Shown here: positions 43,001 through 51,375 of the stretch, in pieces
How positions within the stretch are numbered: position 1 is the first letter of the stretch
Layout of the letters: each line of letters begins with the position of its first letter
Assembly: GCA_022394775.1 (NCBI GenBank)
Contig: JAGFCB010000237.1
Coordinates: 1-52,172 of the forward strand
Direction of reading: 5' to 3'
Origin: Candidatus Poribacteria bacterium
GTDB lineage: Bacteria > Poribacteria > WGA-4E > WGA-3G
Length of the DNA: 52,172 nt
Position numbers and translations under genes: made by a program
The notes under the pieces: generated by a model
What the model saw: the letters and a program-made list of their open reading frames with translations, nothing else
What the model was told of the DNA's origin: nothing
Database searches by the model: none

Positions 43001-43031
43001 AAACGGCGTACTCCGTTTCCAGCGCGAGTAA
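40029..43031 (+). CDS. Membrane-tethered ECF sigma factor fused to an Asp-box beta-propeller (type A, copy 2)
   Basis: A 1000-residue fusion. Sigma region 2 is LVNKYQKSVHALVWRKIGDF, region 4 contains ERTVVILYYLAEMTGEEIS, the transmembrane helix is in KPWLPWGLSFASTVLVILM, and Asp-box repeats follow (SIDDGKTWNNL, SNDLGDSWTDITP, SQDGGETWMTL, STDGGVTWHPF, SADSGESWESV, SLDDGDTWRDVTE). The propeller matches those at 26103 and 46597. The open frame runs up to 39888, but that part covers the promoter; AGAGGAG upstream of ATG 40029 sets the start. A small duplication inside the propeller (GETAWDDTG then GEPVWHDTG near residue 820) makes it the longest copy. Confidence 0.88.
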   Translation: MKTNDINLIRRTLDGDQGAFTALVNKYQKSVHALVWRKIGDFHIAEEITQDVFLKVYERLSTLKHPEHFPGWLYVIATRHCNTWHRKNQVPTKSLDSMPTAELEEICYMQHEIAHCEETAIEHRRELVKRLLQRLPESERTVVILYYLAEMTGEEISLFLGVSHNTIRSRLHRARERLEKEESIIQEVLSNFQISVNLTENIMQEVARLKPASPSMSKPWLPWGLSFASTVLVILMLGFGTRALSRFQQPYNLAATSEMTIELIEAPVVQSLEHKSDALTRFGNADTPRKNSGVGFQAEPLLIAAAQADEIDLPAAKPEWIQTKGPGGVSRAGLFLTADQMLYAITKTSLYRLTEERDAWTLVSVSGPNREFDPIMAEHDDALYLLTSNELLASIDDGKTWNNLGARPEGYAVALVITDTAMYLIHKTEVFRSEDVGKQWEPIGETLRTLALKALADNKLEEVRPPNPAAWDSYAVKNMVFRVWDALGIDNTLFMGTSWGIFRWTDTWEKLPVPTLDGIKSLAATEDRLYVGTIRPLMMQGDPAVPGLSPKPAVFSSNDLGDSWTDITPISRGHVMGSVEVVTTGDTLILAGYGLRSQDGGETWMTLGGDQSSFSVSTAIALDENNLYTGARGLRRSTDGGVTWHPFMTGIVNSRVPNLVVFENVLYALTPTKMLTSADSGESWESVNLINANAETLPSFLPPSLRKGFNAFTTKVATVDGVLYVSNSAHDGVTLFRLSDAGDAFLPVEDAPDFEEDTLHMEWEKKRMEAARNRADIGKVMNQLSAVQERIYEEHQTNGTFTVAADTIFMEYRHKLYRWQFGETAWDDTGGEPVWHDTGLEDHAEISPIGRKGLALAVSGNTVYAGKREGELFLSLDDGDTWRDVTEKLAFQYGYFKEILFAGSTVYVSTDMGVTSSRNGETWHGLTDVDGNRLIMDRIAADGTTVYGVCDSGVYQVDTQANVWKQIIPELPHTAISFAVDGNTFYIGTKQNGVLRFQRE

Positions 43032-43053
43032 ACCCTAAAAATAAATAGACATC

Positions 43054-43212
43054 TTTGTAGCATAGGCTGTTAGCCTGTGCCTCTCTGTAGGATAACCTTT
43101 TAGGTTGTGCCAAGTAGTCATAAGTTCCCTTGCTTGTGGCAGCCCAGTTTGTTGTAGCTGCCCACAAACCCTCTTAACTGAAAACTGAAAACTGAGAACT
43201 GAAAACTAAAAA
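43054..43212. repeat. Intergenic repeat block upstream of ECF-propeller 4
   Basis: Starts with TTTGTAGCATAGGCTG and TTAGCCTGTG, then CCTTTTAGGTTGTGCCAAGT, TTGTAGCTGCC, ACAAACCCTCTTAACTGA and short AACTGAAA tandem units. The same order recurs at 46274-46520, so the two intergenic regions were duplicated or seeded by the same elements. Confidence 0.6.
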
Positions 43213-43213
43213 T

Positions 43214-43258
43214 TGCATTTTATGCACCATTTCGGCCTCCAAAGTACGTTACTATATA
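43214..43258 (+). promoter_or_regulatory. ECF-type promoter of ECF-propeller gene 4
   Basis: TGCATTTTATGCACCATTTC with GCACC at 43224-43228, 18 bp, CGTT at 43247-43250, then TATATAATGAAGCC. The start codon is about 45 bp downstream. Confidence 0.7.
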
Positions 43259-43295
43259 ATGAAGCCTCATTTTTTATTTTTTCGGAGGGAGACAA

Positions 43296-46214
43296 ATGAA
43301 AGAGCGTGATGCTGCATTAATTCAACGGACTCTGGAAGGGGACGAGGGAGCGTTTACGACGCTCGTCAAGAAATACCAGAAATGGGTTCATACCCTCGTC
43401 TGGCGGAAGATAGGTGATTTCCATACCGCCGAAGAACTCACACAGGATATTTTCCTGAAAGTCTACAAAAAGTTATCAACGCTGAAACCGCCAGATCGTT
43501 TTCCGGGGTGGCTCTATGTCATCACCACGCGGCACTGTATCACATGGCTCCGAAAGAAGCAGGAACAGACGACCTCCTTGGATACGATGCCCGCAACCGA
43601 GTTAGAGGCGTTATGTTACGCACGATATGAGGCAGCGCGTGGTGAAGAAGCATCCCTCGAACACCAGCGCGAACTCGTTAAACGCCTGCTCCAAAAGCTT
43701 CCTGAGAGCGAGCGCACCGTTGTAACGCTGTATTATCTGGCAGAAATGACGAGTGAGGAGGTTAGCGCGTTTTTGGGTGTATCGCCGAACACGGTTCGGA
43801 GCCGACTCCGCCGCGCCCGCAAGCGATTGAAAGAGCAAGAACACTTGCTCCACGATGTTTCAGGTGTCTTCCAATTGCCGCCGACCTTAGCCGAGAACAT
43901 CGTCAGCGAAATCGCACACATCAAACCGGCATCATCTCCCGCAAGTAAGCCGTGGCTACCTTGGGGACTCTCTTTCGCATCAACCTTTTTGGTTATCCTG
44001 ATGCTGGGGTTTGGCACACGTACAGTGTCCCGTTTCCAGCAACCTTACAACTTAGATGCGACATCAGAGATGACAATCGAGTTAATGGAAGCACCTGCCC
44101 TGCTCGCTTTAGAACGAAAACAGGATTTGAGAAACCAGCACGGGCTCGCCGCTGTTGCTGGGGTAGGCAACGGAGTGCTTCCCACAAACGATGCTGGGTT
44201 TTTGGCAGCAGCGCAAGCAGATACGGTAGCACAGTTGGAAACACAATCGAAATGGACGCCTGCAAAGGGACCGGGAGGCGAATCCGTCAGCAATCTCTTT
44301 CTAACATCTCAAAAGGACCTCTACGCGATTAGTGGCACCCGGCTTTACCGATTGACAGACGAAAATAGCACTGAATGGACGCTCATCAACGCCGAGCTCC
44401 CTACAACCTATGGGGCACTCATAGCAGAACGGAACGGAACACTCTATATTGTCACCCAAAAACATCTGTTCGTCTCAACCGACCGCTGGGCAACGCTGAC
44501 ACCTGTCGGCCCCCGGCCAGAAGGACGCGCTCTCGCATTGCTAATCACAGATTCGAGTCAAGTTCGCCCGCCACAGGATGCACAATATGAAATGTACCTC
44601 GTCCTCGCCAACGCGGTTTTCCGTTCAACGGATGCGGGTAAGACCTGGCACGCGTTTAATGAAGGCTTGACAACAGGAAAAATAAAAACTGCCGCCGTCA
44701 TTGACAACGCGCTTTTTTTCGGTACAAATCCGCTCTTTTTGGGAACGGAACACGGACTCTATCGGCTCAATACCGGTGTATGGGAAAAATTGCCGATCGT
44801 TCCCTCACAAACTATTCACTCGTTGGCAGTTGCTGATAATAGGATCTATTTCATTGCCGGAAAGTCGGATGGCAGTTGGCCCGATTCGGTTTACCGCTCA
44901 AACGATTTCGGAGAGTCTTGGACAGACATAACACCCCCACAGCAGCTACCGGCATTTGCCAAACTTGCGACGATAGGCGATGCGATCTGGATAAAGGGGG
45001 ATGGCATCTTAAGTTCAACGGATGCCGGCAATACGTGGGAAAACCTTGTACACCCTGGACGGGCGGAATTCTCTGGCCCCTTTATTTCTGTAGTCGCTTT
45101 GGACGAAGACACCTTTTTTCTTCGCAGTCCAATGGACCCGGGTGTCGTACGCTCGGACGACGGAGGCACGAGTTGGCACCCGTTCGCAGCGGGCCTCGCT
45201 GCACCCGGCATCAAAGATCTCGCACAGGTTAACAACAGCCTCTACGCCGCAACCTATAAAGGCATCGCGACATCCGCTGACGGGGGCGCACAATGGACAT
45301 ATATCCAGCCAGTAGAACCATCGTCATTACTATCCCTAACAGCCGTGGGAGATTCGCTCTATTTCAGAGAAAGCAGAGGCGACAGCGCAAATGGCATGTT
45401 CCACCTACACTCCCAGACAGATACGCCGCAGCCTGTTGAAGGGATGCCCCTTTATGTAGCTGTTAACCCCGATAAAACGTTGGAACTATTGCCAACCACA
45501 GACCCCCGCGCGCGGCTTGTCGAAACTGTAAATGTAGAAGCGGGGCAACAACGAGAAGCCAGTGAATTCGCCATTAGCGCGGATACCTTCTATATTGAAC
45601 ACGAACGGAAACTTTATCGATGGACCCGCGGTGAACACAAATGGCACGATACCGGCATGCAAGATGCCCCCGCAGTCGGCAACTACTATCCTGCCAACGG
45701 TTTCCGATTCGCTGTCTCAGGGAAAGTTATCTACCTCGGAAAAAGCGACGGTAGCCTCTTTCAGTCATCGGATCGCGGAGACACTTGGCGCGATATTACT
45801 GCAACCTTTCCATTTCCACTCGATACATCAAAGTTACCCTTAATCCACTTGTCGGAAGTCAAGGAGATGCTGGGAAAATTGCCGCATTTCAAGGATATCG
45901 TCTGTGTAGGACGCACGGTGTATATCGCAACAAACGGCGGAGCTGCCATGTCAACTGATGGTGAGAATTGGCAACCACTCACAAATGAAAAATCCGTACC
46001 GATCTCCATCTCCGAATTAGCTGTACAAGGGACAACCCTCTATGGTGCCTCCAAGACAGGCGTGTATCGTTTGGACAACAAGACAAACACTTGGATACAG
46101 ATTGCCCCAGAAGTACCCGGACGCTTGATTTCACTCGTGGTAACAGACGATGCGCTCTATATCGGCACAGGTTACTCTGGAATTCTACGTTTACCGTTGT
46201 CCGGACTACAGTAA
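43296..46214 (+). CDS. Membrane-tethered ECF sigma factor fused to an Asp-box beta-propeller (type B, copy 2)
   Basis: A 972-residue fusion. Sigma region 2 is LVKKYQKWVHTLVWRKIGDF with EELTQDIFLKVYKKL; region 4 contains ERTVVTLYYLAEMTSEEVS and LGVSPNTVRSRLRRARKRL. The transmembrane helix is in KPWLPWGLSFASTFLVILM. Asp-box repeats include STDAGKTWHAF, SNDFGESWTDITP, STDAGNTWENL, SDDGGTSWHPF, SADGGAQWTYI and SSDRGDTWRDITA. Its propeller pairs with the 36704 protein (SQVRPPQDAQYEM). CGGAGGGAG lies before ATG 43296. The strong similarity of the sigma parts with divergence of propellers suggests shared promoter recognition but different signals. Confidence 0.88.
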   Translation: MKERDAALIQRTLEGDEGAFTTLVKKYQKWVHTLVWRKIGDFHTAEELTQDIFLKVYKKLSTLKPPDRFPGWLYVITTRHCITWLRKKQEQTTSLDTMPATELEALCYARYEAARGEEASLEHQRELVKRLLQKLPESERTVVTLYYLAEMTSEEVSAFLGVSPNTVRSRLRRARKRLKEQEHLLHDVSGVFQLPPTLAENIVSEIAHIKPASSPASKPWLPWGLSFASTFLVILMLGFGTRTVSRFQQPYNLDATSEMTIELMEAPALLALERKQDLRNQHGLAAVAGVGNGVLPTNDAGFLAAAQADTVAQLETQSKWTPAKGPGGESVSNLFLTSQKDLYAISGTRLYRLTDENSTEWTLINAELPTTYGALIAERNGTLYIVTQKHLFVSTDRWATLTPVGPRPEGRALALLITDSSQVRPPQDAQYEMYLVLANAVFRSTDAGKTWHAFNEGLTTGKIKTAAVIDNALFFGTNPLFLGTEHGLYRLNTGVWEKLPIVPSQTIHSLAVADNRIYFIAGKSDGSWPDSVYRSNDFGESWTDITPPQQLPAFAKLATIGDAIWIKGDGILSSTDAGNTWENLVHPGRAEFSGPFISVVALDEDTFFLRSPMDPGVVRSDDGGTSWHPFAAGLAAPGIKDLAQVNNSLYAATYKGIATSADGGAQWTYIQPVEPSSLLSLTAVGDSLYFRESRGDSANGMFHLHSQTDTPQPVEGMPLYVAVNPDKTLELLPTTDPRARLVETVNVEAGQQREASEFAISADTFYIEHERKLYRWTRGEHKWHDTGMQDAPAVGNYYPANGFRFAVSGKVIYLGKSDGSLFQSSDRGDTWRDITATFPFPLDTSKLPLIHLSEVKEMLGKLPHFKDIVCVGRTVYIATNGGAAMSTDGENWQPLTNEKSVPISISELAVQGTTLYGASKTGVYRLDNKTNTWIQIAPEVPGRLISLVVTDDALYIGTGYSGILRLPLSGLQ

Positions 46215-46273
46215 TCCATAGTTCCACTGGCACAATCTTATCAACCTTCCCGTATTATATATAGTGAATCCTC

Positions 46274-46520
46274 TTTGTAGCATAGGCTGTTAGCCTGTGT
46301 AGCATGACCTTTTAGGTTGTGCCAAGTAGTTATCAGTTACAAGAAGTTTCTGATAGTCCGAGAGTCTCTTACTGATAACTGAAAGGTTTTTCGCAGAAAA
46401 ACCGTATTCTCACTGCGAAGCAAACTGAAAACTAATTCCGTTATAGGTTAATTTGCTTGTGGAAGTCCAGTTCATTGTAGCTGCCACAAACCCTCTTAAC
46501 TGATAACTGAAAACTAAAAA
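46274..46520. repeat. Intergenic repeat block upstream of ECF-propeller 5
   Basis: Repeats the 43054 block: TTTGTAGCATAGGCTG, CCTTTTAGGTTGTGCCAAGT, TTGTAGCTGCC, ACAAACCCTCTTAACTGA, with an extra insertion containing AACTGAAAGGTTTTTCGCAG and a hairpin GGTTTTTCGCAGAAAAACC. No gene is seen in this 380 bp gap. Confidence 0.6.
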
Positions 46521-46567
46521 TTGCATTTTATGCACCATTTTGATTCTTATATGCGTCACTATATCAT
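46521..46567 (+). promoter_or_regulatory. ECF-type promoter of ECF-propeller gene 5
   Basis: TTGCATTTTATGCACCATTT with GCACC at 46532-46536, 17 bp, CGTC at 46554-46557, then ACTATATCATGAACCCC. The start codon is 40 bp downstream. Confidence 0.7.
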
Positions 46568-46596
46568 GAACCCCCTATATTTTCTAAGGAGATATC

Positions 46597-49458
46597 ATGC
46601 AAACAAATGACGTTAACCTCATTCAACAGGTTTTAGATGGTGATCAAGGTGCATTTACCGCGCTCGTCAACAAATACCAAAAATCCGTCCACGCCCTCGT
46701 CTGGCGAAAGATAGGTGATTTCCATATCGCCGAAGAAATCACACAGGATGTCTTCCTGAAAGCCTACAAACGGCTATCCACGCTGAAACGTCCAGAACTT
46801 TTTCCGGGATGGCTCTACGTCATTGCCACCCGGGACTGTGTTTCCTGGCTGCGAAAAAAGGAACTACCGACGAAATCTTTGGATGCGATGTCCACAGCCG
46901 AACTCGAAGAAATCTGCTACGCACACCATGAGATAGCGCATTATGAGGAAACAGCAATTGAACATCGGCGCGAACTCGTTAAACGTCTCCTCCAAAAACT
47001 CCCAGAGAGCGAACGCACCGTTGTAACGCTGTATTATCTCGCAGAAATGAAGAGCGAAGAGATTAGCGCATTTTTGGGCGTATCACCGAACACGATTAGA
47101 AGTCGGATCCGCCGCGCCCGCGAACGGTTGGAGAAGGAAGAATCCATGATTCAAGAGGTGCTGGGTAACTTCCAAATACCTACGAATCTAACTGAGAACG
47201 TCATGCGTGAAATCGCACGCATCAAACCTATATCACCTACCGCAAGTAAACCGTGGCTACCGTGGGGTCTCTCTTTCGCATCAACCTTTTTGGTTATCCT
47301 GATGCTGGGATTCGGCACACGTGCATTGTCCCGTTTCCAGCAGCCTTACAACTTAGATGCCAAATCAGAGATGACTGTCGAACTGGTTGATACAGCTGTT
47401 GTCCTTGAATCGGAACACAAATCCGACGCACTCACCCGATTCGGCAGAACCGATACACCGGATAAAAATAGGGGTTCTGGGTTGCACACGGAAGCACTTC
47501 TCGTCGCAGCCGCGCATGCCGAAGAGACTGACCTTCCAGCAGCAAAACCACAATGGATTCAAACGAAAGGCCCCGGAGGCGTTTCAAGTGCTGGGCTTTT
47601 CTTGGCATCCGATCGAACCCTCTACGCCATCGCGAAAACAGGACTCTATCGGCTCACAGAAGCAGCGGACGCGTGGGCGTTTGTCAGTGCCAGCGGTCCA
47701 AATCGGGAGTTCAATCGTGTTATGGCAGAACACGAGGGCACTCTCTATCTCGTTACTTCCAATGAACTCTTAGCCTCAATTGATAGTGGTAAAACCTGGA
47801 ACAGCCTCGGCGCGCGTCCCGAAGGACGCGTAAGAGCGTTAATTATCACAGATACTGCGATGTATCTTGTCCTCCAAACAGAGGTGTTTCGTTCTGAGGA
47901 TGTCGGGAACCAGTGGGAACCCATAGGAGAAGCTTTGCAAGCCGATAAGGGACTGGCGGGCGTTAACCCTAATTTCCGTATATGGGACGCGATTGCTGTT
48001 GATAACATCCTATTTGTCGGAACCAGTCAAGGGCTTTTCCGATTGACCGATGCCTGGAAAAAATTGTCGATTCCGGTACCACATGGCATCTTTTCGTTAG
48101 CAAACACCGAAGATAGGCTCTACATCGGAACATTCGCAAATCCGCCTCATGGTCCCCATGCCGCCGTTTTCTACTCGACCGACCTCGGCGATTTCTGGAT
48201 AGATATTACGCCGAATACCCGCGAACATCCAGTAAAAATAATAACCACTGTTGAGGTTGTTCCCGCCGGGGACACACTCATGTTAAAGGGTAGCAGTGGT
48301 GTCCTACTTTCTAATGATGGCGGCGAAACATGGACGGATCCTAACCCCGGAGCGCATACGTTTGGTACGTTTCCAGTTGTCGCTTTGGACGAAAACAATT
48401 TTTACGGCACCTATAGCGACGGAATAAGACGCTCAAGAGATGGCGGCGCAACCTGGTCCCCCTTCATGACAGGAATGGTGAATTCTCATGTCCCAAGTCT
48501 GGTCGCGCTCGAAAATGTTCTCTACGCAGTCACCGCTGGAGAGATTGTCACATCAAAGAACAGCGGTGAATCTTGGGAGGTTGTCAATGTGAGTGGCGGG
48601 GATAAACTGCTGATTCCGAGAATCGAAACAACCGGCACTACCCTCTATGTAAGCAGTGTTGCAGATAATCGTACCCAACTTCTTCATCTCTCTGTTGGAG
48701 ACGAAACGCTCATACCCGTTCAAGGTCTGCCAGATTTTGAGGAAGACAACCTATACATTGAATGGAAGAAAAGACTTCAAAAAGCGAGAGACACAAATAC
48801 TAACGTTCATGAAACAGTACGGCTATGGCAAGAGAGTCTACAAAATATTGCTAAAGAAGATATAACGAACGGAGGGTTTACTGAGACTGGAGAAGCTGTC
48901 TTTATGGAACACCGACGGAAACTCTTCAGATGGCGACCCGGCGAAACGAAATGGTACTACACCGGCTTAGAAGACCAAGGAGAACTCTCGCCTATTGACG
49001 AAAAAGGTTTTACCCTCGCTGCTTCTGGGAACACCGTCTATGCCGGGAAACGAGAAGGGGATCTGTTCTTGTCCGAAGATGGTGGCGACACTTGGCGCGA
49101 TGTCACCGCAGACCTCGTATTTCCATTCGGCTATTTCAAAGAAATGTTTTTCGCAGGGTCAACTGTCTATATTTCAACCGATATGGGAGTCATGAGCTCA
49201 CGCGATGGCGAAACATGGCACGTCCTCACCGATGCTAACGGGAATAGACTTATCATGGATCGGATCGCAGTCAATGGCGCGTCGGCTTACGGTGTGTCTG
49301 ATAGTGGGGTCTATCAGGTAGATACCCAAACAAGTGCATGGAAACAGATTACGCCAGAACTCCCACATAAAGCAACCGCTTTCGCTATTAATGGTGATAC
49401 ATTTTACATCGGCACAAAGCAAAGCGGCGTACTCCGTTTTCAGCGTGATAAGCGATAG
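46597..49458 (+). CDS. Membrane-tethered ECF sigma factor fused to an Asp-box beta-propeller (type A, copy 3)
   Basis: A 953-residue fusion. Sigma region 2 is LVNKYQKSVHALVWRKIGDF with EEITQDVFLKAYKRL; region 4 contains ERTVVTLYYLAEMKSEEIS and LGVSPNTIRSRIRRARERL. The transmembrane helix is in KPWLPWGLSFASTFLVILM. Asp-box repeats include SIDSGKTWNSL, STDLGDFWIDITP, SNDGGETWTDP, SRDGGATWSPF, SKNSGESWEVV and SEDGGDTWRDVTA. It is closest to the 26103 and 40029 proteins. AAGGAG lies before ATG 46597. It is the last sigma gene of the island; a sigma-54 promoter follows before the next gene. Confidence 0.88.
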   Translation: MQTNDVNLIQQVLDGDQGAFTALVNKYQKSVHALVWRKIGDFHIAEEITQDVFLKAYKRLSTLKRPELFPGWLYVIATRDCVSWLRKKELPTKSLDAMSTAELEEICYAHHEIAHYEETAIEHRRELVKRLLQKLPESERTVVTLYYLAEMKSEEISAFLGVSPNTIRSRIRRARERLEKEESMIQEVLGNFQIPTNLTENVMREIARIKPISPTASKPWLPWGLSFASTFLVILMLGFGTRALSRFQQPYNLDAKSEMTVELVDTAVVLESEHKSDALTRFGRTDTPDKNRGSGLHTEALLVAAAHAEETDLPAAKPQWIQTKGPGGVSSAGLFLASDRTLYAIAKTGLYRLTEAADAWAFVSASGPNREFNRVMAEHEGTLYLVTSNELLASIDSGKTWNSLGARPEGRVRALIITDTAMYLVLQTEVFRSEDVGNQWEPIGEALQADKGLAGVNPNFRIWDAIAVDNILFVGTSQGLFRLTDAWKKLSIPVPHGIFSLANTEDRLYIGTFANPPHGPHAAVFYSTDLGDFWIDITPNTREHPVKIITTVEVVPAGDTLMLKGSSGVLLSNDGGETWTDPNPGAHTFGTFPVVALDENNFYGTYSDGIRRSRDGGATWSPFMTGMVNSHVPSLVALENVLYAVTAGEIVTSKNSGESWEVVNVSGGDKLLIPRIETTGTTLYVSSVADNRTQLLHLSVGDETLIPVQGLPDFEEDNLYIEWKKRLQKARDTNTNVHETVRLWQESLQNIAKEDITNGGFTETGEAVFMEHRRKLFRWRPGETKWYYTGLEDQGELSPIDEKGFTLAASGNTVYAGKREGDLFLSEDGGDTWRDVTADLVFPFGYFKEMFFAGSTVYISTDMGVMSSRDGETWHVLTDANGNRLIMDRIAVNGASAYGVSDSGVYQVDTQTSAWKQITPELPHKATAFAINGDTFYIGTKQSGVLRFQRDKR

Positions 49459-49639
49459 GTATCACCATTTTCCCGTCTGTCCGGTTAATCAAATAGCGAA
49501 ATGAAACACGACCAATCTGTCGCACCAACGATTTGTCAAATCTGCCCTATTTCGTGCAGTTAATATAATGTCTGCCCATTATGTGCAGTGCTTCCCATAC
49601 ATTCCGCGAAGAAACCTAAGGACATATTATCATCCGGAC

Positions 49640-49655
49640 TGGCACAGAATTTGCT
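49640..49655 (+). promoter_or_regulatory. Sigma-54 promoter of the two-domain secreted protein gene
   Basis: TGGCACAGAATTTGCT: GG at 49641-49642 and GC at 49653-49654, 12 bp apart. The start codon is about 95 bp downstream. Confidence 0.72.
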
Positions 49656-49748
49656 TCTGGGTACTTATTCAACCCACGTTAACGAGGTTTTCGTTGGCAC
49701 CGAAGCCTCTGTAAATCAAGAGCCTTTCTAAAGACCCCAGGAGATTCA

Positions 49749-51293
49749 ATGAAAATCTTAACTGTTTTCTTTTTACTTTTTTTAACAAATACTTGTTTGG
49801 ATGCTGCTGACCGCACAGTGGGCGGGCGCGAATCTCGCGATATCAAAAATGAAGTGATTGCTTACGCATCAACAATCTACAAACATAAGCACCGAGAACT
49901 TACACCACTTGAGAAAGAGATTTTCGATCTACTGAAAAAGAAGTTTCCGGGCGAGTTGTTAAATAAGAATTTAGAAACACTCCGAGAACTTTCTGATAGT
50001 AACGAGTATCTCAACTTTCTCTCGAAAAAGTACTATGAACAGGCACCTTTTACAACATTTCAGGATATTTTTTACAAAATCCTGCCACCCAACCAAGAAC
50101 TCTATTTCAACCTTTTCTTTCAAAAGCAACTCAATATTCAAACAATAGAGGATGTCGAAGATGACGAATTTTTCGTTGCTTATGCCTACATGGCGACGTA
50201 CTGGACGATGGGTGCCTATGAACGTGGCGGTGATGAATCGCCATCTTTACGCCTCAACAGCAGTCATCGTATTGGTCAGTATATGATCGCTAAAACACCA
50301 ATGGGTAAGAAATTACTGGAACATCGACTCGGTATTCAGAATATTAATATAGATGATTGGGAAATCATCCGTAAGACCTTTGAACCTCTACTCTGGTTGA
50401 GTACACCAATCCGAGAGGAGGATGAACGTTGGATAAAAAGCCTATTTGACAAACATGGACAATCTGATGGGTTGTTACGGCTCATCGTCCAGGATCCGAT
50501 GCTCTTTGATAGAATACTCTACACCTTTTCAACCGATACTACCCTGCTCAGATGGCTCTATGATACCGTTGATGTGGACGCTAAATTACGCGAACACTGG
50601 AGGCAGCTGGAGGGCAAACACAAAGATCGGGATCTCACACCACTTGAGAAAGAGACATTTGACTTATTGAAAAAACAGTTTCCCGATACATTGCTTGATA
50701 AGGATCTTAAAACTCTGCGTGCAATCGCCGCGAGTCCAGAATATATTAATGGTTTCTTACCGAAAGCCTATCCAGATTTCGCGCCCTTTATCGACTTTGA
50801 CGATTTTGATCGAACAGTCTTGCCTCCGAAAGAGCGGTACTTAGGGTTCTGTCGAGAATATCTGAACATCGAAAAACCATCGGATATAACAGACGAAGAA
50901 CAGTATGTTGTACATCACATTGCGACTTCTGCTTGGGCAAATGAAGCGAGTCGGCGGGGTGACGATGAATCCCCGAATCTTCAAGCCGGAAAATCCTACC
51001 GTTTAGGGCAGGTGATGGCTTTCAAACCGATCGGCAGAGAGATACTTGAACGTAGGTCAGCCGATCCTGCCGCTTTTGCTTTTGTTTTGCTCACATCTAA
51101 GGAACACCTAAACGAAGATATTCGTTGGATAAAAACACTCTTTGAAAAACATGGAGTGTCCGATGGATGTCTACAGATGGCTCTCCAAGATCCGATGCTT
51201 TTTTATAGGGTTCTTTACGCGTTTAGCACCGACACCACTTTTCTCAAATGTCTCTACGATCCGGTTGGTATAGAGACTAAACACCGAAAGTGA
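49749..51293 (+). CDS. Secreted protein with two tandem copies of the unrecognised ~235-residue domain
   Basis: A 514-residue exported protein with a signal peptide of about 19 residues. Unit 1 (about 46-280) and unit 2 (about 289-512) are tandem repeats of the domain found once at 31997. Both begin H-K-x-R-x-L-T-P-L-E-K-E, keep a segment aligning with MGAYERGGDESP (unit 2 reads NEASRRGDDESP), a segment R-x-G-Q-x-M, and end with a stretch like QDPMLFDRILYTFSTDTT. Unit 1 is closer to the single-domain protein than unit 2 is. No known family recognised; predicted mostly helical. It has its own sigma-54 promoter and a strong terminator downstream, so it is a single-gene unit. Confidence 0.78.
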   Translation: MKILTVFFLLFLTNTCLDAADRTVGGRESRDIKNEVIAYASTIYKHKHRELTPLEKEIFDLLKKKFPGELLNKNLETLRELSDSNEYLNFLSKKYYEQAPFTTFQDIFYKILPPNQELYFNLFFQKQLNIQTIEDVEDDEFFVAYAYMATYWTMGAYERGGDESPSLRLNSSHRIGQYMIAKTPMGKKLLEHRLGIQNINIDDWEIIRKTFEPLLWLSTPIREEDERWIKSLFDKHGQSDGLLRLIVQDPMLFDRILYTFSTDTTLLRWLYDTVDVDAKLREHWRQLEGKHKDRDLTPLEKETFDLLKKQFPDTLLDKDLKTLRAIAASPEYINGFLPKAYPDFAPFIDFDDFDRTVLPPKERYLGFCREYLNIEKPSDITDEEQYVVHHIATSAWANEASRRGDDESPNLQAGKSYRLGQVMAFKPIGREILERRSADPAAFAFVLLTSKEHLNEDIRWIKTLFEKHGVSDGCLQMALQDPMLFYRVLYAFSTDTTFLKCLYDPVGIETKHRK

Positions 51294-51375
51294 CTTGACA
51301 AAATATGGTGATGTACATAAAAGAAATTGAGCTAATAGTTTTATGTCCCGATTTGCTGGTGGGGTGTTTTTCCTT

